Part shown: one piece after another, positions 1 through 8,600 of the stretch
Layout: the number at the start of each line of letters is the position of its first letter
Position numbering within the stretch: position 1 is the first letter of the stretch
NCBI RefSeq assembly: GCF_041821065.1
Contig: NZ_JBGUAX010000005.1
Location: forward strand, 310,001 to 374,000
Length of the DNA stretch: 64,000 nucleotides
Direction of reading: 5' to 3'
Origin: Egicoccus sp. AB-alg2
Lineage (GTDB): Bacteria > Actinomycetota > Nitriliruptoria > Nitriliruptorales > Nitriliruptoraceae
The notes under the pieces: model-generated
The model's database searches: none
What the model was told of the DNA's origin: nothing
Seen by the model: the letters and a program-made list of their open reading frames with translations, nothing else
Made by a program: the position numbers and the translations under genes

Positions 1-1
1 C

Positions 2-2299
2 GCCGCGCTGCGCGATCGCTATCGCGTGCTGCTGCTCGACGAGTTCCAGGACACGGACCCGATCCAGATCGAGCTGGCGGTCCTGCTCGCCAGCGCGCAG
101 GCGGACGCCGGCGAGCGACCGTGGCAGGAGCTGGAGGCCGAACCCGGACGGCTGTTCTTCGTCGGCGACCCCAAGCAGTCCATCTATCGCTTCCGCCGGG
201 CCGACATCGGCCTGTTCCTCGCCGCCCGCGAGCGGTTCGCCGGCGACGAGCCCGTGCGCCTCACGACGAACTTCCGGTCGGCCCCCGGCTTGCTGGGGTG
301 GGTCAACCACGTCTTCGGCGAGCTCATCCGCCCCCAGCCTGGTGCCCAGCCCGAGTACCAGCCGCTGGATGCGGCGCCGGGACGCCACGACGCGCCGCGC
401 GGCCCGGGCGTCGGGCTGCTGGGGATGGAGCCACACCCCGACGATCCGCAGGCCGAGGACCTGCGCGAACGCGAGGCCGACGACGTGGCCGACACGGTGC
501 TGCGGGCGCTCGACCCGTCCAGCCCGTGGCAGGTGCGCGACGGCGAATCGTGGCGGGACGCCCGACCCGGGGACGTCACGATCCTGCTGCCGGCCCGCAC
601 GTCGCTGTCCGCGCTGGAACGCGCGCTCGAGCGGCGCCGGATCCCCTACCGCGCCGAGGCCAGCTCGCTGGTCTACGCCACGCGCGAGATCCGTGACCTG
701 CTGACCGCCCTGCGGGCCCTGGGCGATCCGACCGACCAGCTGTCGCTGGTCGCGGCGCTGCGCTCGCCGCTGTTCGGCTGCGGCGACGACGACCTGGTGA
801 CCTGGACCCGCCAGCATGGCGGCCGGCTCGACCTCGGCCGCCGTCTGCCCGACGACGCCCCACCGGACCACCCGGTCGCCGTGGCCCTCACGCTGCTGCG
901 CCGACTGGCCGACGAGGCGGTGTGGGCGACCCCCAGCGAACTGCTCGACCGGCTCGCCCGCGAGCGACGCCTGTTCGAGCTCGGGCACGTGCTCGGCCAC
1001 CCTCAGGACCTGTGGCGACGGCTGCGGTTCGTCATCGACCAGGCCCGCGCGTGGTCGGAGACCGAGGGCGGCACGCTGCGCCAGTACCTCGCCTGGGCCC
1101 GGCTGCAGGCCTCCGAGTCCGCCCGTGTGTCGGAGACCGTCCTGCCGGAGACCGACGAGGACGCCGTCCGGCTCATGACGATCCACGCCTCCAAGGGGCT
1201 GCAGTTCCCCATCACGATCCTCAGCGGCACCACCACCCGCCCGCAGACGCGCCGCGACCGGGTCGGGGTCGCCTGGCCGCCGCACGGACCGGTCGCCCTC
1301 AAGGTCGGCTCCGACGTGGCCACCGAGGAGTACGAGGCGTTCAAGCCGATCGACGAGCAGCTCAGCTACCACGAGCGGCTGCGGCTGCTGTACGTCGCCT
1401 GCACCCGCGCCCAGGACCACCTCGTGGTGTCGTTGCACCGGCCCGCGAAGCCACCGAAGGACCGTCCCAGCGCCAGCAACGCGCAACTGCTCGCCGAGGC
1501 GACTGCGGGTGCCCCCACCGCCGTCGCGCTCACGCAGCCGCCGTCGCTGCGCCATCTGCCCCCACCGGCAGCAGGTGACGGTGCCGTCACGCCGGTCCCC
1601 GACCTCGCCACCTGGCGGGCGCAGCGCGACGCCTCCCTGAAGGCCAGCAGCCGCCCGCGCAGCGTCGGCGCCTCGGGCGTCGAGGCGCTCGCGGTACCGG
1701 CCGGCGACGAGGTGGAGGCCGGGCTGCAGAAGGGCCCCCGAGACCTCGACCTGCCGGCCTGGAACAAGGGCCGCTACGGCACGGCCGTCGGTCGCGCCGT
1801 GCACGCCGTACTGCAGACCGTCGACCTGGCCACCGGCGCGGGTCTGGAGGCGGCCGCCCGGGCACAGGTCGCGGCCGAGGGCGTGGAGGACCGCCTCGAC
1901 GACGTGGTCGCCCTCGCCCGCGCCGCACTCGGCAGCGCTTCGATCCGCGAGGCCGCCCAGCGGCCACGCTGGCGCGAGACCTACGTCGCCACCACGGTCG
2001 GTGACACGACCCTGGAGGGTTACCTCGACCTGCTCTACCGCGACGCCGACGGGGGCCTGGTCGTGGTCGACCACAAGACCGCCAGCAGCGCCCGCGACCT
2101 CGACCAACGGCTCGAGCGCTACCGGTGGCAGGGCGGCGCCTACGCGCTGGCGGTCGAGCGCGCCGTCGGCGAGCCGGTGCGTCGCGTGGTGTTCCTGTTC
2201 CTGACGCCCGAGGGCGCCATCGAACGCGAGCTCGACGACGTGCCGGCCGCCGCGGCCGCCGTCGCCCGGGTCCTCGAGGAGGCCGCCACCGCGGTGTGA
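2..2299 (+). CDS. addA: AddA/RecB-type UvrD helicase-nuclease, 3' part
   Basis: ATP-dependent exonuclease subunit that would process double-strand breaks for recombination. The reading frame is already open at the window edge, so the N-terminal helicase motifs, including Walker A, lie outside. What remains shows UvrD/SF1 motif II (LLLDEFQDTDP near the start), motif III (GDPKQSIYRFRRADI), motif IV (TNFRS), motif V (TIHASKGLQF) and motif VI (LYVACTRAQDHL). The last ~150 residues carry a RecB-family nuclease: GYLDLLY, then VVVDHKT, then QGGAY (QxxxY). Helicase followed by a C-terminal nuclease is the AddA arrangement rather than UvrD or PcrA. A partner AddB would be expected upstream, outside the window. 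The family call is strong; the exact name (addA versus a RecB-like homologue) is inference. Confidence 0.85.
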   Translation, partial: AALRDRYRVLLLDEFQDTDPIQIELAVLLASAQADAGERPWQELEAEPGRLFFVGDPKQSIYRFRRADIGLFLAARERFAGDEPVRLTTNFRSAPGLLGWVNHVFGELIRPQPGAQPEYQPLDAAPGRHDAPRGPGVGLLGMEPHPDDPQAEDLREREADDVADTVLRALDPSSPWQVRDGESWRDARPGDVTILLPARTSLSALERALERRRIPYRAEASSLVYATREIRDLLTALRALGDPTDQLSLVAALRSPLFGCGDDDLVTWTRQHGGRLDLGRRLPDDAPPDHPVAVALTLLRRLADEAVWATPSELLDRLARERRLFELGHVLGHPQDLWRRLRFVIDQARAWSETEGGTLRQYLAWARLQASESARVSETVLPETDEDAVRLMTIHASKGLQFPITILSGTTTRPQTRRDRVGVAWPPHGPVALKVGSDVATEEYEAFKPIDEQLSYHERLRLLYVACTRAQDHLVVSLHRPAKPPKDRPSASNAQLLAEATAGAPTAVALTQPPSLRHLPPPAAGDGAVTPVPDLATWRAQRDASLKASSRPRSVGASGVEALAVPAGDEVEAGLQKGPRDLDLPAWNKGRYGTAVGRAVHAVLQTVDLATGAGLEAAARAQVAAEGVEDRLDDVVALARAALGSASIREAAQRPRWRETYVATTVGDTTLEGYLDLLYRDADGGLVVVDHKTASSARDLDQRLERYRWQGGAYALAVERAVGEPVRRVVFLFLTPEGAIERELDDVPAAAAAVARVLEEAATAV

Positions 2300-2442
2300 T
2301 CTGCGACGCGGTGGCCCGGTGGGCAGCAACTCCGGCGGCCGGCCCGGCGCCGGCCCGCCGGGACGCGCGCAGGGCGGCCGCCCCGGCGGCGCGCGCTACC
2401 GTGGGCGCGGGTCCGGCGCGTGCGACGAAGGCGGGGTGAGGC

Positions 2443-2802
2443 GTGGAGGGACGACCGACCGCCGCCCCACGCCCCGGCGACCCACGCAGCCGCGGGCCGC
2501 GCCCGGCCGGCGGCTGGCGTGACGGGCTGTGGCTCGGCCTGGCCGTCGGCCTGGCCGGCATCACCGCATTCCAGTTCGTGCGCCTGGCGTGGGTGGCGCT
2601 CACGGGCGAGTTGGCCGTCAGCAGTGGCGGCCTCGTCCTCGCCTTCCTCATCACCGTCGTGTGGCTGCTGACGATCTACTGGTTGGTCGCCGGCGCCTGG
2701 CGTCGCAGCGTGTGGGGCTGCCCGTTCGAGCACACCGCCGACACGGCCGCCGAACGGCGCTGCCCGCGGCACCGCATGATCGAGGATCCGCCGGAGCCGT
2801 GA
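2443..2802 (+). CDS. Small two-TM membrane protein with Cys/His tail
   Basis: I do not recognise the family. The 119-aa product has a basic, Pro/Arg-rich N-terminus (~1-25) and two hydrophobic segments (roughly 30-50 and 62-84). A short cytoplasmic-looking tail has C and H spaced C-x3-H-x9-C-x2-H (within [10 protein letters not shown] and RRCPRHR), which could bind a metal. The start is GTG with a GGGGTGAG purine run just upstream. It lies between the nuclease gene and rpsT on the same strand, 143 nt after the former. Composition and third-position GC look coding. Function unknown; the metal-site idea is inference from spacing only. Confidence 0.6.
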   Translation: MEGRPTAAPRPGDPRSRGPRPAGGWRDGLWLGLAVGLAGITAFQFVRLAWVALTGELAVSSGGLVLAFLITVVWLLTIYWLVAGAWRRSVWGCPFEHTADTAAERRCPRHRMIEDPPEP

Positions 2803-2812
2803 GCGGGCCCGG

Positions 2813-2842
2813 TTGCCCGACCCCGGGCGGCGCTGGTACCTT
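2813..2842 (+). promoter_or_regulatory. Probable rpsT promoter
   Basis: TTGCCC (2813-2818) and TACCTT (2837-2842) are separated by 18 nt, 137 nt before the rpsT start. This fits a vegetative sigma-70-type promoter in a high-GC actinobacterium. It begins just after the preceding gene's stop. Confidence 0.45.
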
Positions 2843-2978
2843 GCCCGCTCGGCCCGCACCGGTCGTGGTCCTGCTGCGCCGGTTCGCACGTCCGCCACGT
2901 CAAACCTTCGAAGGCGAGCGCGAACCACCGAGCGCGCGGCTGCGCCGACCCGCACGAGAACGAGACGAGCCCTCCGCC

Positions 2979-3239
2979 ATGGCCAACATCAAGTCCCAGA
3001 TCAAGCGCAACCGCCAGAACGAGGCGCGCCACCAGCGCAACAAGGCGGTCCGTTCGCGGCTGAAGACCTTCACCAAGAAGTTCCAGACCGCCGTCGAGGC
3101 CGGCGACAAGCCCGCGGCCGAGGCGGCGTTCGCCGACGCCTCGCGTGCGCTGGACAAGGCCGCCAGCAAGGGCGTCATCCACCGCAACAACGCCGCCAAC
3201 CGCAAGTCCGGTATGGCCAAGCGCCTCCAGAACATCTGA
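2979..3239 (+). CDS. rpsT: 30S ribosomal protein S20
   Basis: An 86-aa, Lys/Arg-rich helical protein beginning [20 protein letters not shown] and ending [17 protein letters not shown]. This is the classic S20 pattern at normal family length. It binds 16S rRNA during early 30S assembly. I chose the ATG at 2979 because the conserved MANIKSQ start falls there; the longer upstream reading has no S20 character. It has its own likely promoter and a rho-independent terminator, so it appears monocistronic. holA next to rpsT is common in actinobacteria; here they are separated by the DUF2254, unknown and glutamate dehydrogenase genes. Confidence 0.97.
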   Translation: MANIKSQIKRNRQNEARHQRNKAVRSRLKTFTKKFQTAVEAGDKPAAEAAFADASRALDKAASKGVIHRNNAANRKSGMAKRLQNI

Positions 3240-3269
3240 CGCGCCGCCCTCGCGGCCGCGACAGCACAG

Positions 3270-3295
3270 AAGGCGCCCCTACGGGGGCGCCTTTT
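3270..3295 (+). terminator. Rho-independent terminator of rpsT
   Basis: A 10-bp stem AAGGCGCCCC (3270-3279) / GGGGCGCCTT (3284-3293), followed by TT. It begins 30 nt after the rpsT stop. It also overlaps the last codons of the convergent DUF2254 gene. Confidence 0.8.
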
Positions 3296-4709
3296 CCGTG
3301 TCTGCGGGCGACGGCGCGACCACCGGCTCGGTGGCCTCAACAGCGGGTGTGGCGACGCGCTGACCGTCCCCGCCCGCCACGTCCTCGCCGTCGGATGAGA
3401 AGCCACCACCCGACCCGATCCCCTGCCGGTCGGCGTGTCGGGCCGCCTGCTGTTCGGCCTCCAACGCGAACGAGCCCGCGACGGTCTCGTCGAGCAGCCG
3501 GCGCTGGCGTCGCAGCGGCGGATGGCGGTCCTCGGGCAGGTACGCGAGCAGGTCCTCGAGCGCGGCCTGGAGTCGGCGGACGACCTGCAGCGAGTCGCGC
3601 GCGTCGTGTCGGATCTCCTCGAAGGCGAGCGCGACGTAGAGGTCCCAGGTCGGCTGCGGTACGCACAGGCGAGGGGTGCCGCCCGTGTCGGCGTGCCACC
3701 CGGTCGGGAAGGAGCGTGAACCCAACAGCCGCAGCAGGTCGTGGAGCTCGTCGACCACCTGGGTGGCCGTGGTGGGATCGTTGACGCTGGGTGACAGCGA
3801 GCGCGCGGCGATGTCGATCAGCAGCCGGAACCCGAACGGCACGTCCTGGGTGATGGAGCGCTCGGCGTCGATCACCACGGTGTCCAGTAGCCGATCGCGG
3901 TCGACCCGGTGGTCGCCGTACACCTCGAACAGGCGCCCGTCCGTGGGGATGAAGTCCCCCACGGCGGGGACCATGACGACCAGCACGTCGCTGCGCTCGG
4001 CCGTCTCCAGCAGCTTCCCGACGTCGATCTCCAGCACGACGCCGTTGTGCGGCGCCAGGACCACGTCGTCGGCGTCGCGGTCCGGGACCTCGGCGTGGAC
4101 GGCCGCCGGCGCCTCCGTCGCGTCGCGATAACCCTGCAGGATCTCCTGGCGGGTCTCGTCGCCGATGCGGTTGATGATCGACGTCACCCGGGCCTCGTGC
4201 AGGATGTGGTCGACGTACGAGATGAACATGCCGAGGCTGAGGACCGCGAGCACGAACGCGACGCTGACCGAGACGCTGGTGACGCTGTTGGCCTCGAAGT
4301 CGTCGTAGGTGAGCGCGAACTGCTGGAGGATGACCAGCGCGTAGGTGAACGTCGTGACGAACGTGCCCAGGGTCAGGTGGCTGTGCGCGTCCTGCAGGAA
4401 GGTCCGCACGGCCCGCGGCGAGAGCGCCTGGGTGGCCAGCTGGATGACGACGGCCACGACCGTGAGCACCAACGCCGTCAGCGTGGCGATGGACGTGGCG
4501 ATCAGCGACAGGATCGTCCGGGCCGTGTCGGGCTGACCGTTGAAGAACGGGAACGGCGCCCCGTTGGTGATGACGACGTTGTCCACGGTCAGCGTGACCG
4601 CGGCGAGCACCAACGCCGCGGCGGCGCCCACGCTCGGGACGACCCACAGCCGCGAGCGGCGGTACCAACGGAAGGCCTGCAGGTACCTCGAGGGGTGCGG
4701 TCGCTCCAT
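3279..4709 (-). CDS. DUF2254 family membrane protein
   Basis: A 476-aa predicted inner-membrane protein of the DUF2254 family. The N-terminal third has four hydrophobic segments (about residues 19-40, 65-95, 112-132, 146-170), with the family-like stretch SPRAVRTFLQDAHSHLTLG between the second and third. The C-terminal two thirds are soluble and include SVNDPTTATQVVDEL, another conserved stretch. The start is the ATG at 4709, with GGGGAG six nt upstream. The frame remains open a further 36 codons upstream, but that extension has no membrane or family character. The gene converges on rpsT and ends inside the rpsT terminator. The function of the family is not established; an envelope or transport role is only inference. 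Confidence 0.85.
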   Translation of the reverse strand: MERPHPSRYLQAFRWYRRSRLWVVPSVGAAAALVLAAVTLTVDNVVITNGAPFPFFNGQPDTARTILSLIATSIATLTALVLTVVAVVIQLATQALSPRAVRTFLQDAHSHLTLGTFVTTFTYALVILQQFALTYDDFEANSVTSVSVSVAFVLAVLSLGMFISYVDHILHEARVTSIINRIGDETRQEILQGYRDATEAPAAVHAEVPDRDADDVVLAPHNGVVLEIDVGKLLETAERSDVLVVMVPAVGDFIPTDGRLFEVYGDHRVDRDRLLDTVVIDAERSITQDVPFGFRLLIDIAARSLSPSVNDPTTATQVVDELHDLLRLLGSRSFPTGWHADTGGTPRLCVPQPTWDLYVALAFEEIRHDARDSLQVVRRLQAALEDLLAYLPEDRHPPLRRQRRLLDETVAGSFALEAEQQAARHADRQGIGSGGGFSSDGEDVAGGDGQRVATPAVEATEPVVAPSPADTEKAPP

Positions 4710-4869
4710 GCCGGCTCCCCGACGTCGCTCCGAGGCTACGACCGCACGCCGACGGGCCGTCCTGTCCGCGGGGCCCCGGTCGCAGCCGGCCGGACACGCG
4801 TCGGCCGTCCGGCGCACGAGACGGGAGGGAGGGGGCCGTTGACGCGTTGCCGGCCCTCGGCGCCGCCGA

Positions 4870-5502
4870 TCAGCGGTCCGGCCACTCCCCCTCGTTGGTG
4901 AACCGGACCTTGCGCATCACCTGGCGGGCCTCGTCGCGGGCCTGCTCGATGGTGGTCTCGGCGGCGATCAGCTCCTCCAGGCGCTGGTACAGCGGCGTGC
5001 CGAGGACCCACGGGATGCGCGGCTCGACCGCCGTGCGCTGCTGCGCGGTGAGCTCGGCCTGCTGGAACCGCTCGGCCAGCGCGTCGCTGTTGCGCTCCAG
5101 CCAGCCGAGCAGGTTGCGCCGGTGGGTGGGGGTCAGCTCCTCCAGCGGCCGGCTGACCCCGGACGCGGACGTCCAGATGCGCCGCTGCAGCAGCACCGCC
5201 AGATCGAGGTGCGACGCGGACCGCCCGCCGTCCGAGCGTCGGTGCTGCAGCAGGGCGCGTACGCGCTGGTGCAGCGGCGCGACGTCGTCGAGCGCGACCT
5301 CCCCGGCGCGCAGGCGCTCGAGCACCGTCTCGTCGTCCGGCGCGAAGGCCGCCTCATAGCTCGAACGATGGGTGTAGAGCTGCCGGGCGATCTCGCGCAG
5401 GGTGCGGCCGTCGGCGTCGGCCAGGGCCACGACACGACCGTCCGTGAGCGTCACCTCGCGGTCCTGGTTGACGTCGTCGGGGTCGAGCGTGATCCGCGCC
5501 AC
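4870..5502 (-). CDS. Unknown 210-aa protein divergent from glutamate dehydrogenase
   Basis: I do not recognise this protein. It is soluble, charged and mostly helical, with no TM segment or signal. It begins MARITLDPDDVNQDREVTL and contains LTPTHRRNLLGWLERNSDALA in the middle and a long C-terminal helix. The GTG at 5502 is preceded by AGGCAGGGAA, and the conserved-looking sequence starts there, so I reject the much longer frame that continues antisense through the neighbouring dehydrogenase gene. It is divergently transcribed from the NAD-glutamate dehydrogenase across a 153-nt gap, so shared regulation is possible. Length and even composition argue for a real gene. Confidence 0.65.
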   Translation of the reverse strand: MARITLDPDDVNQDREVTLTDGRVVALADADGRTLREIARQLYTHRSSYEAAFAPDDETVLERLRAGEVALDDVAPLHQRVRALLQHRRSDGGRSASHLDLAVLLQRRIWTSASGVSRPLEELTPTHRRNLLGWLERNSDALAERFQQAELTAQQRTAVEPRIPWVLGTPLYQRLEELIAAETTIEQARDEARQVMRKVRFTNEGEWPDR

Positions 5503-5655
5503 TTCCCTGCCTCGTCGAGCCGGCGGCACAGCAGACCGGGCAACCCTACGTCCAGCCCGGGGCCACACCGCGCACGGCCCGTCCGCTCGGTCCACCGGAT
5601 GGGGTCTGCGGGGTCCTAGCATCGGCGGTAGGCAGCCAGCGACCTCGAGGCAGAC

Positions 5656-8600
5656 GTGGCGGACGCGACTTCTGTACGCGACGAGCAACCCCCGGATCCG
5701 ACGAGCACCGCGAGCCACGAACGTGTGCTCACGGCGCTGGCGGACCTGCCGCACGACCGGCCCGAGGTGCTCGCGGAGTTCGCCCGGGCGGCGCTGCGAC
5801 GGGTTCCGCCCACGATGTTGCGGGGCGCCGACGCGCCGGCGGCAGCACGGCGGATCCTCGAGGCGTTCGAGGCGATCGACCGGCGCAGCGACGGCGAGAT
5901 CAACATCTCGCTGCGGGTCCCGCCGACCGGCCTGGACGGCCGGCCGGCGCTGACGTCGGTCGTCGAGGTGGCGTCGGAGGACCGGCCGTTCCTGCTGTCG
6001 ACGGTGACCGACGAACTCGAACGCCAGGGCTACCGGGTCGTGCGGTCGCTGCACCCGATCGTCGGGGTCGAACGCGACGAGGACGGCCGCGTCGCCCGGA
6101 TCGTGCCCGCCCGCACCGCCGAGCACCGCGAGTCGCTGCTGCACCTCGAGCTCGGCGAACGCATCTCCGAGTCGGCCGCCGCGGAGCTGTGCCAGCAGCT
6201 GCGACGGCTCGTCGACGACGTGATGATCGCCACGGGTGACTTCGACGCGATGTGCGCCCGCATCCGCGAGGTGGCGCAGGCGCTGCAGAACGGCCGCTGG
6301 TCCCACGCACCCGAGGACGAGCAGGCCGAGGTCGCCGCGCTGCTGGACTGGCTGCTGGACGAGAACCTCGTGTTGCTGGGCATCCGCGAGTACGACCTCG
6401 GCGAGGAGGACGGCCGTCGCGTCGCCGCCGTCGTGCCCGGCAGCGGGCTCGGCCTGCTGCGTGACGAGTCGTCGTCGCGGTTCAGCGAGCCCGTGCCGAT
6501 CGACACGCTGCCCGCTCACGAGCGCGAGCACCTCGAACGCCCGCACCTGCTGACCGTCACCCGCACCAACCGGCTGTCGACCGTGCAGCGACGCGTGCGC
6601 ATGGAGTACTTCGGGCTCTCGCGCGTGGACGAGGACGGCCGCGTCGTCGGCGAGTTCCGCATCCTCGGGCTGTTCACCCGCAAGGGCTACACCGAGCCGG
6701 CCCGCAGCACCCCCGTGCTGCGCGACAAGCTGCGCCGGATCCTCGAGACCGAGGACGTGGTGGCCGGCTCGCACGACGAGGTGATGCTGCTCTCGCTGTT
6801 CCAGGCCCTGCCCAAGGACGAGCTGTTCCAGTCCTCGACGGAAACGCTGCACCGCACGCTGGTCGGGCTGCTGCACGCCGAGGAGCACCGCGAGATCCGG
6901 ACCCTCGCGCGCGTCGACCACCACACGCGCACCGTGTCAGTCCTGGTGGCGGTGCCACGCGACGTGTACTCGCCGCAGTTGCGCGAGCGGCTGCAGGTGC
7001 TGCTGACACGCACCTACGGCACCGCCAAGATCGACGTGGAGGTGTCCCTCGGCGACCGCAACGAGGCGCTCGCCCGCTTCCTGCTGCAACTCGACGGCGA
7101 GGTCCCCGAGGTCTCGCTCGCCAGCCTTCAGAACGACGTCCGCAAGCTGGCCCGCTCGTGGCTGGACGAGTTGACCGTGAAGCTGCGCACCCTCCTCGAC
7201 GAGGGCGAGGCACAGCGACTGACCAGCACGGTCGGCACCCGGCTGCCGCGGGCCTACCGCGACACCGTCGACACCGACGTGGCCGTGCAAGACGTGGTGC
7301 TGCTCGACGAGGTGCTGCGCAGCGAGCACGGCCTGCTGGTGCGCCTGCAGGCCGGCGACGACTCGCTGCTGCGCCTGAAGGCCGCCAAGCTCGGACCCCC
7401 GCTGGAGCTGTCCGGCTTCCTGCCCATCCTGGAGAGCCTCGGGCTGATCGTCACCGAGGAGGTCCCGCACGCGCTCGAACGCCACGGCGACGAGCCCAAG
7501 GTCCAGCTGCACGACTTCGGCGTGCGCACCGACGACCTCGACGTGGTCGCCGACGGACCGCGGCTGGCCGACGCCGTCCTGGCGGCCTGGCGTGGTCACT
7601 TCCAGGTGGACTCGCTCAACCGGCTGGTGCTGTGCGCCCAGATGCCGTGGCGCGACGTGTCGCTGCTGCGGGCCTACCGCCGCTACCGACGCCAGGTCGG
7701 CACGGCCTACACGCCCGAGTACCAGAACGACGCGCTGGTCGCCCATCCGGAGGTGGCCCGGGCACTCGTCGACCACTTCCACACCCGTTTCGACCCGCAC
7801 CGCAACGCCGGCGAACAGGAGCTCGAGGCGTCGCGGCAGCGGGTCATCGAGGCCTGCGACCGGCTCGACCGACTCGATCACGACCGCATCCTGCGCGGCT
7901 TCCTCGACCTCATCGACGCCACCCTGCGCACCAACGCGTTCCGTGAGGACGCCCGCGCCGACGGTTCGCGCGAGCCGTACTTCGCCTTCAAGATGGACCC
8001 GACCCGGGTGCCGGGCATGCCGGCGCCGGTCCCCTACCGCGAGATCTTCGTCCACTCCCCCCGCGTCGAGGGCGTGCACCTGCGCGGCGGCCGCGTCGCC
8101 CGCGGGGGGCTGCGCTGGTCGGACCGCAAGGACGACGTGCGCACCGAGGTGCTCGACCTCGTCAAGGCGCAGATCCTGAAGAACGCGCTGATCGTGCCCA
8201 CCGGCGCGAAGGGCGGGTTCGTGCTCATGCGCGAGCCGCAGGACCCCGACGCGCGCCGGGACGAGGTCCGCCGTCAGTACGTCACCTTCGTGCGCGGCCT
8301 CCTCGACGTCACCGACGACCTCGAGGGCGACGAGGTGGTCCCGCCGGCCGACGTCGTGCGACGCGACGGCGACGACCACTACCTCGTCGTCGCCGCCGAC
8401 CGCGGCACCGCGACGTTCTCGGACACCGCGAACCTGCTCTCACGCCGCTACGGGTTCTGGCTCGACGACGCCTTCGCCTCCGGCGGCTCCAACGGCTACG
8501 ACCACAAGGCCCTGGGCGTGACCGCCCGCGGCGCGTGGGTGGCCGTGCAGCGCCACTTCCGTGAGCTCGGTATGGACGTGCAGACCGAACCGATCACGGT

